Shown here: in pieces, positions 12,850 to 23,922 of the stretch
How the letters are laid out: each line of letters starts with the position of its first letter
How positions within the stretch are numbered: position 1 is the first letter of the stretch
Assembly (NCBI GenBank): GCA_936432065.2
Contig: OW386294.2
Location: forward strand, 47,878,842 to 47,942,841
Direction: 5' to 3'
Source of the DNA: Rutpela maculata
Lineage: Eukaryota > Arthropoda > Insecta > Coleoptera > Cerambycidae
DNA length: 64,000 nt
Translations under genes and position numbers: made by a program
The notes under the pieces: generated by a model
What the model saw: the letters and a program-made list of their open reading frames with translations, nothing else
Database searches by the model: none
Told to the model about the DNA's origin: nothing

Positions 12850-13375
12850 CACGGATGTTTTTTTCCAATTATTCCCAGATAAATTTGTAAATAATTTGAT
12901 TATTCCCTGTTAAATCTGTAAATAATTGAATTATTCCCAGTTCAAACTGTAAATTTTATTATTCCCAGTTCAAACTGTAAATAATTCAATTGCTCCCAGT
13001 TGAATCTGTAAATAATTTAATTATTCCCACTTTAAACTGTAAATAATTCAATTATTCCCAGTTCAAACTGTAAATTTTTTTATTTCCAGTTCAAACTGTA
13101 AATAATTCAATTGCTCCCAGTTGAATCTGTAAATAATGTAATTATTCCCACTTTAAACTGTAAATAATTCAATTATTCCCAGTTCAAACTGTAAATTTTT
13201 TTATTCCCAGTTCAAACTGTAAATAATTCAATTGCTCCCAGTTGAATCTGTAAATAATTTAATTATTCCCACTTTAAACTGTAAATAATTCAATTATTCC
13301 CAGTTCAAACTGTAAATTTTTTAAATCCCACTTTAAACTGTAAACAAATATTATTCCCATTTTAAACAGTAAATA
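12850..13375. repeat. Subterminal tandem repeats of the palindrome (left arm, copy 1)
   Basis: Monomers of about 30 bp built on CCCAGTTCAAACTGTAAATA are arranged as a higher-order unit of about 122 bp. The variant box TGCTCCCAGTTGAATCTG recurs near 12991, 13112 and 13234. The mirror image lies at 16480-16892, and equivalent arrays flank copy 2 (23142-23667 and 26770-27250). Confidence 0.9.
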
Positions 13376-13630
13376 ATTGAACTGGAACAGCTGGAACACT
13401 CAGTCATTTCCAGTTTAAAAAAAATGTAAATACCTAATATTCTGTTTTGTATGAATGCGCAATGGCTTTCCTCGAGTAAATTGGATACACAGTGGGTTAC
13501 CTTGGATAGTATGGACGCATAGTAGGTTTCCTCGAAGAAAATACTTAAAGTAGAGGCTTTACTCCTATCGTGTAGTTTACGGCGCACAACGATTTTTTAT
13601 ATCTTTGTCATGCCATTTTCCGCGTATTAG

Positions 13631-14301
13631 TTCCACATCTAGTTGAAGTATATTAACGCAAAAAAAATTTGGAAATTTTCATTGTTTAAATAGGCTCAAA
13701 ATGTCATGAAACGTCAATATTTTAAGTTTGAACAAAATAAATTTGTCTGTCGCGTCGGTCTGTCTGTTAGTCTTTTATCTTTTTGGTGCTCACGATTACT
13801 CTGGAACTGTTTAACATATTGACTTAAAATAAGGCATATAAGTATTTTAACGAGATCTGGAACTAAATTGTATTTTGATTTTATTCTGTTGCAGAGTTAA
13901 ACGGTAAATTGGGGTAAATGGGGGTAAATAGGTAAATCAAGCAAGTAATAGTCCATAAAATTGGTATTTAGTAAATATAAGAGGAGCTAAGGTCTGAAAA
14001 AAAATTTGGCATTAGCCACACCTATTACCACCCCCACCCCATTATTAAAGGTGGTGAAAAAATAGTGTGATTTAGTGTGTGTACAAGAGCCAAAGTCATT
14101 AAGAATTTTTTTTCACTTCATTCATCCCCACCACCGATGTGGCATATAATTTTATGGGTTTTTTGGGTACATGATTTCAAATATTATAGTATTAAAGTTC
14201 CATAAACAATTATTTTCATATAGTGGAATGCAAATATAGTATTTTTGTTGTAAGAGACTTGGATGTGGAAGTAGTGATTCCTTGGGCAGCGGTTTTTTTT
14301 T
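13631..14301 (+). mobile_element. Family F element embedded in the left arm (copy 1)
   Basis: It starts TTCCACATCTAG and ends GATGTGGAAG, AGTGATTCCTTGGGCAGCGG plus a T run, the same ends and interior as the free copy at 19311. Mirror copies are at 15519-16178, and in the second palindrome at 23923-24593 and 25800-26471. The presence of the same insert in both arms shows it entered before the palindrome formed. Confidence 0.85.
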
Positions 14302-15510
14302 AATCCCACTTTGAACTGTAAACAAATATTATTCCCATTTTAAGCAGTAAATAATTGAACTGGAACAGCTGGAACTGCAATTAACTCAGTCGTTTCCAGT
14401 TTTAAAAAAAATGTAAATACCTATATTGAATATTATTCCCATTTTAAACAGTAAATAATTGAACTGGAACAGCTGGAACTGCAATTAACTCGGTCGTTTC
14501 CAGTTAAAAAAAATGTAAATACCTATATTGAATATTATTCCCATTTTAAACAGTAACTAAATGAACTGGAACAGCTGGAACTGCAATTAACTCTGTCGTT
14601 TCCAGTTAAAAAAAATGTAAATACCTATATTGAATATTATTCCCATTTTAAATAGTAAATGATTGAGCTGGAACAGCTGGAACTGCAATTAACTCTGTCG
14701 TTTCCAGTTTAAAAAATACCTATATTCAATATAGGTATTTTTAGTTATTGAATATAGGTATTTACATTTTTTTTTAACTGGAAACGACTGAGTTAGTTGC
14801 AGTTCCAGCTGTTCCAGTTCAATTATTTACTGTTTAAAATGGGAATAATATTCAATATAGGTATTTACATTTAAACAGTAAATAATTGAACTGGAACAGC
14901 TGGAACTGTAATTAACTCTGTCGTTTCCAGTTAAAAAAAAATGTAAATACCTATATTGAATATTATTCCCATTTTAAACAGTAAATGATTGAGCTGGAAC
15001 AGCTGGAACTGCAATTAACTCTGTCGTTTACATTTAAAAAAAATGTAAATACCTATATTTAATAAATAAAAATACCTATATTGAATATAGGTATTTTTTT
15101 AACTGGAAACGACAGAGTTAATTGCAGAGTCAGCTGTTCCAGTTAATTTAGTTACTGTTTAAAATGGGAATAATATTCAATATAGGTATTTACATTTTTT
15201 TTAACTGGAAACGACAGAGTTAATTGCAGTTCGAGCTGTTCCAGTTCATTTAGTTACTGTTTAAAATGGGAACAATATTCAATATAGGTATTTACATTTT
15301 TTTTAACTGGAAACGACCGAGTTAATTGCAGTTCCAGCTGTTCCAGTTCAATTATTTACTGTTTAAAATGGGAATAATATTCAATATAGGTATTTACATT
15401 CTTTTTAAAACTGGAAACGACTGAGTTAATTGCAGTTCCAGCTGTTCCAGTTCAATTATTTACTGCTTAAAATGGGAATAATATTTGTTTACAGTTCCAA
15501 GTGGGATTAA
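14302..15510. repeat. Central ~105-bp repeat field of the palindrome (copy 1)
   Basis: The unit contains ATTATTCCCATTTTAAACAG, GAACTGGAACAGCTGGAACT and CGTTTCCAGTT, and ends GTAAATACCTATATTGAA. Four head-to-tail copies are followed by copies in alternating and then inverted orientation. Local hairpins such as CCTATATTCAATATAGG mark the switch points (about 14720 and 15075). The same field is present at 24594-25800 in copy 2. Confidence 0.88.
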
Positions 15511-15518
15511 AAAAAACC

Positions 15519-16178
15519 GCTGCCCAAGGAATCACTACTTCCACATCCAAGTCTCTTACAACAAAAATACTATATTTGCATTCCACTATATGAAAATAAT
15601 TGTTTATGGAACTTTAATACTATAATATTTGAAATCATGTACCCAAAAAACCCATACAATTATATGCCACATCGGTGGTGGGGATGAATGAAGTGAAAAA
15701 AAATTCTTAATGACTTTGGCTCTTGTACACACACTAAATCACACTATTTTTTCACCACCTTTAATAATGGGGTGGGGGTGGTAATAGGTGTGGCTAATGC
15801 CAAATTTTTTTTCAGACCTTAGCTCCTCTTATATTTACTAAATACCAATTTCATGGACTATTACTTGCTTGATTTACCTATTTACCCCCATTTACCCCAA
15901 TTTACCGTTTAACTCTGCAACAGAATAAAATCAAAATACAATTTAGTTCCAGATCTCGTTAAAATACTTATATGCCTTATTTTAAGTCAATATGTTAAAC
16001 AGTTCCAGAGTAATCGTGAGCACCAAAAAGATGAAAGACTAACAGACAGACCGACGCGACAGACAAATTTATTTTGTTCAAACTTAAAATATTGACGTTT
16101 CATGACATTCTGAGCCTATTTAAACAATGAAAATTTCCAATTTTTTTTTGCGTTAATATACTTCAACTAGATATGGAA
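15519..16178 (-). mobile_element. Family F element embedded in the right arm (copy 1)
   Basis: This is the inverted counterpart of 13631-14301, beginning after an A run with CCGCTGCCCAAGGAATCACT and ending at the Tn-like end AGATATGGAACT. It carries the same G/C tracts (TGGGGTGGGGGTGGTAATAG) seen in the other copies. Confidence 0.83.
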
Positions 16179-16892
16179 CTAATACGCGGAAAATGACATG
16201 ACAAAGATATAAAAAATCATTGTGCGCCGTAAACTACACGATAGGAGTAAAGCCTCTACTTTAAGTATTTTCTTCGAGGAAACCTACTACGCGTCCATAC
16301 TATCCAAGGTAACCCACTGTGCATCCAATTTACTCGAGGAAAGCCACTGCGCATTCATACAAAACAGAATATTAGGTATTTACATTTTTTTTAAACTGGA
16401 AATGACTGAGTGTTCCAGCTGTTCCAGTTCAATTATTTACTGTTTAAAATGGGAATAATATTTATTTACAGTTTAAAGTGGGATTTAAAAAAATTACAGT
16501 TTGAACTGGGAATAATTGAATTATTTACAGTTTAAAGTGGGAATAATTAAATTATTTACAGATTCAACTGGGAGCGATTGAATTATTTACAGTTTGAACT
16601 GGGAATAAAAAAATTTACAGTTTGAACTGGGAATAATTGAATTATTTACAGTTTAAAGTGGGAATAATTAAATTATTTACAGATTCAACTGGGAGCAATT
16701 GAATTATTTACAGTTTGAACTGGGAATGAAAAAATTAACAGTTTGAACTGGGAATAATTGAATTATTTACAGTTTAAAGTGGGAATAATTAAATTATTTA
16801 CAGATTCAACTGGGAGCAATTGAATTATTTACAGTTTGAACTGGGAATAATAAAATTTACAGTTTGAACTGGGAATAATTCAATTATTTACA

Positions 16893-17029
16893 TCCATACA
16901 AGCTACACAATGTGATGACCTATACATTAATTGGACATGATCTTTATTGCTTGGACTTGAAAATGATAAAATAATTTGTAATAATGCTCTATAAAGTGAA
17001 TGATTTTCTACTGCATAACAGTCCGCCAT
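16893..17029 (-). pseudogene. Truncated 5' coding exon of an unidentified gene
   Basis: The minus strand opens with ATG at 17029 in the context TTAATGGCGG. It reads without a stop for 45 codons (MADCYAVENHSLYRALLQII, then LSFSSPSNKDHVQLMYRSS and HCVACMD) until the palindrome junction at 16892. I do not recognise the protein. The codon string is not low complexity and the length is more than expected in AT-rich DNA, so it looks like a real start exon cut by the insertion. Its continuation would lie left of 12833, where the coiled-coil exons on the same strand are candidates. Confidence 0.4.
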
Positions 17030-17122
17030 TAATAAAAAAATGTCTAAGCTCTGGTATCAAAGACTCTCAGATTAACAAAGAGATAGTATTTAACATACCT
17101 TAAATAGAGAAATATTTGACTT

Positions 17123-17345
17123 ACCTTTGTCCGTACAGGTAATTTATAATTTAACTACAAACAACAAACAATCACTAAGTAACTTTCTTGCATTGATTAA
17201 CAAATTTTATTCTTCCATTTTGAGTTCTGGGACACAACGGCAACGGCACTAACGACATTTGACAGCACACTGTCCGCGACGTCGCACTGATCATGCGTGT
17301 CATGCAGTAAAAGCCACAAAGGACGGACGCAATAACCTGGCGCGC
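17123..17345 (-). promoter_or_regulatory. Possible 5' untranslated exon and CpG-rich promoter
   Basis: A local CpG-rich block (TGTCCGCGACGTCGCACTG and neighbours) contrasts with its AT-rich surroundings. On the minus strand it leads into CAAAG|GTAAGTC at 17122, a near-consensus donor, 93 bp upstream of the ATG at 17029. A transcription start in 17250-17345 with a short first intron would explain this. It is inferred from composition and splice-site position only. Confidence 0.3.
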
Positions 17346-17690
17346 AATTTAAAATAAAGGCAGCTTATTTTAACCTCCCCACAAAATTGCAGGAAGTTAA
17401 TAAAATTGGTCAAAAATCGAAAATTGAGATAACGTCAGATTTGTACGTTTTGTTTTTATTAACAATTTATAATATGACTGTTGTGAAATTTTCAGAAAAA
17501 AATGTTGGTAAATATTTATCTTAATAAATACTTAACAAATTCTTTTCGGAATATGTGATATTCTGTTTTTGCTACAAAACATTCCATATCCGTATTATCT
17601 GCCGACCGTGTTTTTTTCACTGGGCTAAATTCACATGAACTAGTTGTTTTCGCTTTATATCCATGGTGTTCCAGAAAAGTATGTTTTAGA
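17346..17690. other. AT-rich stretch, nothing recognised
   Basis: No open frame, repeat or RNA gene can be supported here. Confidence 0.5.
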
Positions 17691-17800
17691 GACATACGGT
17701 GTAAACATACACCGTACGTACATACAAATACGTACTTAAAACGTACATATTACGCCTTGGTACGTACCGACCAAAATATTACCTAAAATGTACGTATTAG
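17690..17800. repeat. TACGTA-rich palindromic patch
   Basis: Repeated self-complementary motifs (CGTACGTACATACAAATACG, GGTACGTACC, ACATACGGTGTAAACATACACC) form several small inverted repeats over about 110 bp. Possibly a decayed hairpin element. Confidence 0.5.
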
Positions 17801-17829
17801 AGACGTCGAGTGCTGTCTGGGACGTTTAT

Positions 17830-18475
17830 AATGTAAGGAGTTTTAACGATTCGCTAAAAGTAACGTTTGCGAAACGAAAAAGTTTAACGTTTTTTATTAC
17901 ATATATTTAATACGGCGATTTAAACGTTTTACTTAAAGAAAAATAAAACGTATTTTTTAAAACGTTAAAATAACTGTTAATTCCAACTTACTAAATGCAA
18001 GGAAATTTTAAATCCATAGGTGCGAAATAGATGGTAGAAGGTTACGTTTTTTAAACGTTTTTCTACGTATCTATATTAACTCATAAAATTCGGTTTTAAA
18101 ATATTATATTTAAATAAAACCTATAAAATACGTTACTCCTACACACATTCCCAACCAGTAGTGAAAAGGATTACTGAAATAAAACGTTTTGATCAGAACG
18201 TTTATTGTACTGATATATTAACGTATAATACACGTTCATAATATGAGAACTTGTAACAACCTGCTAAATGTAACATTTGTGAAACGAAAAAATTAAACGT
18301 GTTTTATTGCATTAATATAATATATCAATTTTATTTAAAGGAAAAAAAAACGTTTTTATACAACGTTAAGATAACTGATGGTTTCAACTTATTAAAATGC
18401 AGACTAAATCTACAAGTGAAATAAATGGTAGATGATGACGTTTTTTTAACGTTTTTCTACTCATCTGTATTAAGA
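17830..18475. repeat. Diverged ~250-bp direct duplication rich in AACGTT
   Basis: Block 17830-18080 and block 18240-18475 share, in order, CTAAA-GTAAC-TTTG-GAAACGAAAAA, TTAACGT-TTTTATT, AAACGT-TTT, AACGTTAA-ATAACTG and ACGTTTTT-TAACGTTTTTCTAC. They are clearly homologous but have many substitutions and indels. AACGTT/ACGTTT motifs are strongly enriched. The short frame that follows at 18483 is not supported as a gene. Confidence 0.7.
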
Positions 18476-18669
18476 GTGTGCAATGCCTATGCTTTTACAT
18501 GGGAAACTTTGTGATTTTTTTCAAAGCTCCCACAAAAAAAAATTAAAAAGGAAGAAACATTTAGAAGTATGCGATGCACAAAATAAGATTTTTGTTGTTT
18601 TAAATAAACCACACATTTGCCTAAAAAGCTGGGAAAACGAAATACATGTAAAAGTTCATTCATAGTTTC

Positions 18670-19300
18670 ATAGATGGCGACACCTTGACAATTAGACTCA
18701 GGGAATGGATTACAAGTGTTTATTTAATTTAGACCACAACAGTATATATATATCAAATATCTAACTTCGTAACGACAAGCACAATATTTTTCTATATAAT
18801 AAAATATGTTTTCTGTATTTTTTATGCAACCCGTTTAGTAATAAAGCCTATAAAACGAAATATATAAATAACTCTCTAGCCACACCTACTTGTTATCGCT
18901 GGCAATTCGACGAGCATAAACTGCCCGACTTAGTAAAAGAGTCGTCTATTTGACATTCAAGCATAATCCAACTAGGATACTATCAGTTGTAAATATACTG
19001 TTATGAGCACTTCGAACAAACAAAATTATATTTAATATCCATAACTAATAACTTCTTCTTACCAGACCTATATCACACATTTTAACTAAAAAAGTGTAGA
19101 ATATATGCGTATAGGACAGAAGATGTGAAAATCTAAAATTATCTATTTTTGTAGTTAGGATGCTTTTACTTAAGACGGCAGTATACTGAGTAACATTTTC
19201 TAGGGATGCTTTATATTTAAAAATGCAGCTGTGTAGAGAATATTATGTTATACATTCTATCTTTGAGGCAATAAAATCCATGAAAAATCTGGGTAATTAT
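18670..19300. other. AT-rich stretch, nothing recognised
   Basis: About 630 bp between the AACGTT duplication and family F copy 1. No coding or repeat signal is supported. Confidence 0.5.
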
Positions 19301-19310
19301 TTATTTTTAA

Positions 19311-19984
19311 CTTCCACATCCAGTGGAAGTATAGTAACGACAAAAAATTTTTATTGTTCAAATAGGCTTAGAATATCATGAAACGTCGAGATTTTAAATT
19401 TGAGCGAAAAAAAAATTTCTGCCTGTCGGTCTGTAACTTTTTTGTGCACACGTTTACTCTGAAACCGTTTGAGATATTGACTTGAAATTTGGTACACATA
19501 TGTACATTAACGAGATCTAGAACTAGATTATATTTTTATCTTGTTTCGTCGAAGGGTTGGGCGGTAAATTGGGGTAAATTTGGGGTAAATAGGTAAATCA
19601 AGCGGGTGAGAGTTCATGAAATTGGTATTTAGTATATACAAGAGAAGTCAATGTATCAAAAAAAATTTTGACATTAGCCACCCCCATTACCACCCCCACC
19701 CCATTATTAAAGGGGATGAAAAAAAATTGTGATTTAGTGTGTGTACAAGAACCAGAAACCTCAAAATATTTTTTTACTTCATCCACTCCCACTACCTATC
19801 ACCACCCCCACCCCACTACCGATGTGGGGTATTGTTTTACGGGTTTTTGGGGTAGAGGATTTCAAATATTATATTATTAAGGTTCCATAAACAATTATTT
19901 CCACATACATATTTTTTTCATTGTGAGTGACTTGGATCGAAAATCTGGATGTGGAAGTAGTGATTCCTTGGGCAGCGGTTTTTT
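19311..19984 (+). mobile_element. Family F dispersed non-autonomous element, free copy 1
   Basis: The left end CTTCCACATCCAGTGGAAG and the right end CTGGATGTGGAAGTAGTGAT form short mirrored termini (TTCCACATCC / GGATGTGGAA). Outside the right one lies the invariant extension TGATTCCTTGGGCAGCGG plus T run. The interior carries the block GAAACGTCGAGATTTTAA, the boxes GGGTAAATTGGGG and CCACCCCCACCCC, and TTCCATAAACAATTATTTCC. The same element occurs inverted at 42415-43075, in all four arms of the giant palindromes, and as fragments at 44221 and 58427. It has no coding capacity. Superfamily uncertain. Confidence 0.85.
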
Positions 19985-21045
19985 AACAAATAGTGTTTTG
20001 ATTCGGGATTATATGTAGCCAATAGCGATTACACCCTAATGTAAATGGTCTATCATTTTTATATTTTACTCCCCTCGCTTACTGAAGACAAGTTCGAAGT
20101 ATTGTAAAAAAAAATTAAAAAGCACTCCGAGATTTTCTCTCATTTTTACGCTTCAGACTAAAAATATTGGGAAAATTAAGATTTTTCAATTCCGTCTATG
20201 TCTTGGCGTTATATCTACAAGACTATTTGACGGAGAAAAATAATATTTGGTAAATAGTTGACGCTATCGCCAACAAAGAAATGGGGTATATTTTTAGTGA
20301 AAAATATAGATGGTGGACATTTACCAATCTGTACATAAACAAAACTCCGGTAAAGAAAATCGACTTCCGCTTCCCACACAAGACACCACCAACATCCCCT
20401 CCTCCAAATTTTCCCCCTGAGGAATCCAGCGAGAGGAAATATTTTATCGTCATACAATACAACATCTAATTTGCATTATCCATACATAGATCTTTTACCA
20501 TATTATCATCCTGTAGTTTTATTACTTTGACAGAAGTGTCGTAAAGCAGGTTTTTTCTCAAATTTTTTTTTCCTGTGTATTTTTTATCTTAACGGTTTAT
20601 TACACCAAATCTCAACCCATCTTTTAATTAATTTAAACGCCTGTATACTAAAAGAAATTCACTTCGATTGTTTCGGAGTGCGATTAATTTATATAAAGCT
20701 CTGGCGGTTTGAAATTCTTCTCGCCTAACATCGGCAGATTGGGGCGCTTCACGTCCCTGCGACGTATGTAGCGTTCCAATATGTGGTTGTAATAATGAGA
20801 TGCATGAGATAATCAAATATAGCCCATGACATGTCAACTTAAGAATATTTAATAAATACTTTTAATGGGTTAATGGATTTCCGCTTGTTCTGGAAACTTG
20901 AAATTGGGTGCGCTCTTGGATAATGATCTGAAATGAATGGGAAAAAATCCAATAAGTGAAAAATTCAACTAGTGACAGAAGTTACGGAAGTTTAAAGTTA
21001 ATTGAAAGCAACGTTGATATGTGTACCTGTTTTACTTAATATACA
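19985..21045. other. Intergenic stretch with short open frames, no gene supported
   Basis: Overlapping open frames occur on both strands at 20215-20469, and a minus frame at 20628-20837. None has a recognisable domain and the overlapping antisense frames cannot all be real. The 20628-20837 block has higher GC and could be a decayed exon or LINE fragment, but I cannot place it. Confidence 0.4.
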
Positions 21046-21052
21046 GCTGTGT

Positions 21053-21124
21053 GGTAAAGTGGCGTTGTGATTAGAGTCTCTGCCGCGTGAAAAACAGTCC
21101 GGGTTCAATTCCCGGACGGGATTC
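21053..21124 (+). tRNA. tRNA-like sequence (pseudogene or SINE head)
   Basis: An A-box-like TGGCGTTGTGATTAGAG at 21060 and a perfect B-box GGTTCAATTCC inside a five-base-pair T stem (CCGGG/CCCGG, 21099-21114) are at normal tRNA spacing. A T run follows at 21125-21135 and could terminate Pol III. The putative acceptor strands (around 21053-21059 and ACGGGAT) do not pair, and the anticodon stem has mismatches, so a functional tRNA is unlikely. A tRNA-derived SINE head is a good alternative. Confidence 0.55.
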
Positions 21125-21140
21125 ATTTTTTTTTTAATTG

Positions 21141-21186
21141 ATTAAAAAACTATTTCACGGACAACACCGTGAAATAGTTTTTTAAT
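21141..21186. repeat. Perfect 20-bp hairpin directly after the tRNA-like unit
   Basis: ATTAAAAAACTATTTCACGG at 21141-21160 and its exact reverse complement at 21167-21186 are separated by the 6-base loop ACAACA. There are no mismatches. It begins 5 bp after the T-rich run that ends the tRNA-like sequence. Confidence 0.95.
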
Positions 21187-21940
21187 AAAGCCCTAAATAA
21201 AATAAAGGAAAAAATGCAGTATATTAAAAAAAACAATATTACCCGCGCGGTATAGGTATCTTAAATCCTTTACGTTTAGGACATATGTCTATGGGAACTT
21301 TTTGTCTTAAAATCATACAGGAACCACCACTTGAAGTATGTCTATGTACTCAATTACCACCCTATATATAAAAAAATGTAAACACGTCTTTATTAAAAAT
21401 GCACAAAAAGTAGAAAATAATTTTTCCAGCAGCACAGTATTTTTAGGTCTATATGATTAAATGTTACTTTGCTCTCACGAAATTTTTTCGATAGATAATA
21501 AAAAAATTGTAAACACTCCTGATTAATACAGTATCTAGAGGTAAAAAATATGTCAAATTTCGGAATAATTCTTTATGGGTTAGTACTGTAATAAAAGGTA
21601 TCGTCTTCAGTTTGTATATGATCCGGATACTTGCTCTTACCCTCAAGGGTTGAAAACTACCCCTAAACCTAAATATTCAATATTTGAAAAAGTATTAGTA
21701 ATTTAATTTGAAATATAGGACAGTTATGTTTTTGGGATCAAAGACTACGAATCTGAAGTAAAAATTAAAAAATTCGAAATGGCAGCTCTCATATAGCGGA
21801 TGGAAATTATTTTTTTTCTAAAACAAAAGTGTTTTAAAAGGATTAAAAAAATAAGCATCTAGGTATTAACGAAAAACAGTATTTTTGAAAAAAAAACATA
21901 ATTACTGAGCAATTACAATAACCAAATTGCGACAATTTCG
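21187..21940. other. AT-rich stretch, nothing recognised
   Basis: Low-complexity AT-rich DNA. The one frame in it (21464-21646, minus) has no recognisable features. Confidence 0.5.
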
Positions 21941-21944
21941 TTAG

Positions 21945-22430
21945 AAAAAAAAGTAAAAACGCATATTGTATCGGCCATAACTTCTTTATATTTTGTGTTG
22001 AAGAAACAAACAAAAAATAGTTTGAAATATTGATTAATCATCTTTATCTTTGTACCTTTTGATAGAAGTGTCGTGCCGTGTCGTTTCTAAGATATTCAAT
22101 ATTTTAAACTAAATACTTCATCCTAAAAACGGTCGGATGCCATGCCATCTATAAAATCAAATGTTTAAATAAAATACATTCATGTTCAGTTTATAAGCTT
22201 TATTTTTGATTTCCACGAAATTTTCTCTAAAACCAATAAAAGCATATTGTTTCCGTCGTAGCTTCTTTGTTCTTGATGCTATAGAAATATACAAAAAAAT
22301 ATTTGAAAGCCTAATTAATAGTATTTCATTTTGGTTATTAGAGTTTTTGACTTAAGTGCCATAGTTTCTAAGATATTTAACATTTAAACTAAATACTTCG
22401 TTTTATAAACATTCGGACGCCACCTTTATA
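21945..22430. repeat. Diverged tandem duplication (~210-250 bp unit)
   Basis: Block 21945-22150 and block 22212-22430 share GCATATTGT-TC-G-C, a run of TTGAAA-ATTAATC-T, GTTTCTAAGATATT-AA, TTTAAACTAAATACTTC and CGG-CGCCA at matching spacing. Both are much diverged. Confidence 0.65.
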
Positions 22431-22574
22431 TCCCCAGATCTCCGAAACCATTAACTCTACAAAAATTAGAAAAACGAAACGAAATTTAATACCATTCGAG
22501 TTATTTGATGAAAACCTATTTGAAATACCTCTTTTTCAAGCAAAAATCACAATTTTCTAGTGGTTATAACTTAA

Positions 22575-22804
22575 GGGCGTTTTTTCACTGGCCGAAACGA
22601 TACCGATTCGTCGTCAACGACATTGATACAACGATATCGGGGCAGCACAAACGCATAAAATTATATGGAACTCTTTTTCACTTGCCGATACGATACCGTT
22701 TTGTCACATTTTGTCGGCCCCATGTTATTATATGCTATTCTTCAGTATCGGTACGACATTGTAGGTATCGTATCGGTATCGTGTCGGCCAGTGAAAAAAC
22801 GCCC
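22575..22804. mobile_element. 230-bp MITE with TAA target duplication
   Basis: The left end GGGCGTTTTTTCACTGGCCG is inverted at the right end (CGGCCAGTGAAAAAACGCCC). The inverted similarity continues for over 30 bp. TAA flanks it on both sides (22572-22574 and 22805-22807), matching a 3-bp TWA target duplication as in PIF/Harbinger MITEs. The interior repeats CGATACCGAT-like motifs. The overlapping short frames (22505-22990) are artefacts of the inverted repeat. Confidence 0.88.
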
Positions 22805-22812
22805 TAAGATAG

Positions 22813-23110
22813 GCGGTGCCCGTGAACGTAACTCGACAATTTCTCCTACAACCCTGAACCGATACAAAAAATTTTTTGATAGGCTTTTAGAGACAACTGT
22901 ATAGAATGGTACTAGGCTAATGAAAAGTAAAGAAAGAAAATAATTTGTATGTGCGAAAATGAAAAAAAAAAAATTTTTTGTTGACTTCAATAGTCTGGTA
23001 TCATTCTATCAAGTTTTCTCTAAAAGTCTATCAAAACGTTTTTTCAATCGTTTCAGGGATGTAGGAGAAATCGTCGAATTACGAAATAATTTTTGTAAGC
23101 ACAGCACCGC
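22813..23110. repeat. Imperfect inverted repeat beginning GGCGGTGC
   Basis: The left arm 22813-22912 (GGCGGTGC, ATTTCTCCTACAACCCTGAA, TTTTTTGATAGGCTTTTAGAG) pairs with the right arm 22995-23110 read in reverse (GGCGGTGCTGTGCTTAC, ATTTCTCCTACATCCCTGAA, TTTTGATAGACTTTTAGAG). The spacer is about 80 bp. It sits between the TAA-flanked MITE and palindrome copy 2. Confidence 0.75.
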
Positions 23111-23141
23111 CACCCTCAATTCTACGAAGGCGTAGAAGGGT

Positions 23142-23667
23142 CACGGATGTTTTTTTCCAATTATTCCCAGATAAATTTGTAAATAATTTGATTATTCCCT
23201 GTTAAATCTGTAAATAATTGAATTATTCCCAGTTCAAACTGTAAATTTTATTATTCCCAGTTCAAACTGTAAATAATTCAATTGCTCCCAGTTGAATCTG
23301 TAAATAATTTAATTATTCCCACTTTAAACTGTAAATAATTCAATTATTCCCAGTTCAAACTGTAAATTTTTTTATTTCCAGTTCAAACTGTAAATAATTC
23401 AATTGCTCCCAGTTGAATCTGTAAATAATGTAATTATTCCCACTTTAAACTGTAAATAATTCAATTATTCCCAGTTCAAACTGTAAATTTTTTTATTCCC
23501 AGTTCAAACTGTAAATAATTCAATTGCTCCCAGTTGAATCTGTAAATAATTTAATTATTCCCACTTTAAACTGTAAATAATTCAATTATTCCCAGTTCAA
23601 ACTGTAAATTTTTTAAATCCCACTTTAAACTGTAAACAAATATTATTCCCATTTTAAACAGTAAATA
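23142..23667. repeat. Subterminal tandem array, left arm of copy 2
   Basis: Same ~30-bp monomers (CCCAGTTCAAACTGTAAATA) and ~122-bp higher-order unit as in copy 1. The mirror array is at 26770-27250. Confidence 0.88.
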
Positions 23668-23922
23668 ATTGAACTGGAACAGCTGGAACACTCAGTCATT
23701 TCCAGTTTAAAAAAAATGTAAATACCTAATATTCTGTTTTGTATGAATGCGCAATGGCTTTCCTCGAGTAAATTGGATACACAGTGGGTTACCTTGGATA
23801 GTATGGACGCATAGTAGGTTTCCTCGAAGAAAATACTTAAAGTAGAGGCTTTACTCCTATCGTGTAGTTTACGGCGCACAACGATTTTTTATATCTTTGT
23901 CATGCCATTTTCCGCGTATTAG

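Larger units (their letters stand above)
12833..16892. mobile_element. Giant palindromic element, copy 1 (right end truncated)
   Basis: The left terminus CGAAGGCGTAGAAGGGTCAC follows a TA dinucleotide. From there the sequence matches copy 2 at a constant offset of 10292 bp (10293 in the right arm). Structure: a subterminal tandem array (12850-13375), a spacer, an embedded family F copy (13631-14301), a central field of ~105-bp units in both orientations (14310-15510), then the mirror image. The last ~84 bp of the right terminus are missing: at 16892 the sequence breaks from CAATTATTTACA into unrelated DNA. It encodes no transposase. A 78-codon frame without an ATG occurs once in each arm, and I regard it as incidental. 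Confidence 0.92.

Noticed and set aside
19311..19984. Family F as a Helitron
   Set aside because: Hairpins near the ends are suggestive, but the TC start and CTRR end are not seen and termini are mirrored. Class left open.
20215..20469. Three overlapping frames on both strands with Pro-rich or aromatic content
   Set aside because: They are mutually antisense, short and without recognisable motifs.
22505..22990. Frames of 79-100 codons over the TAA-flanked MITE
   Set aside because: They are explained by the MITE and the adjacent inverted repeat.
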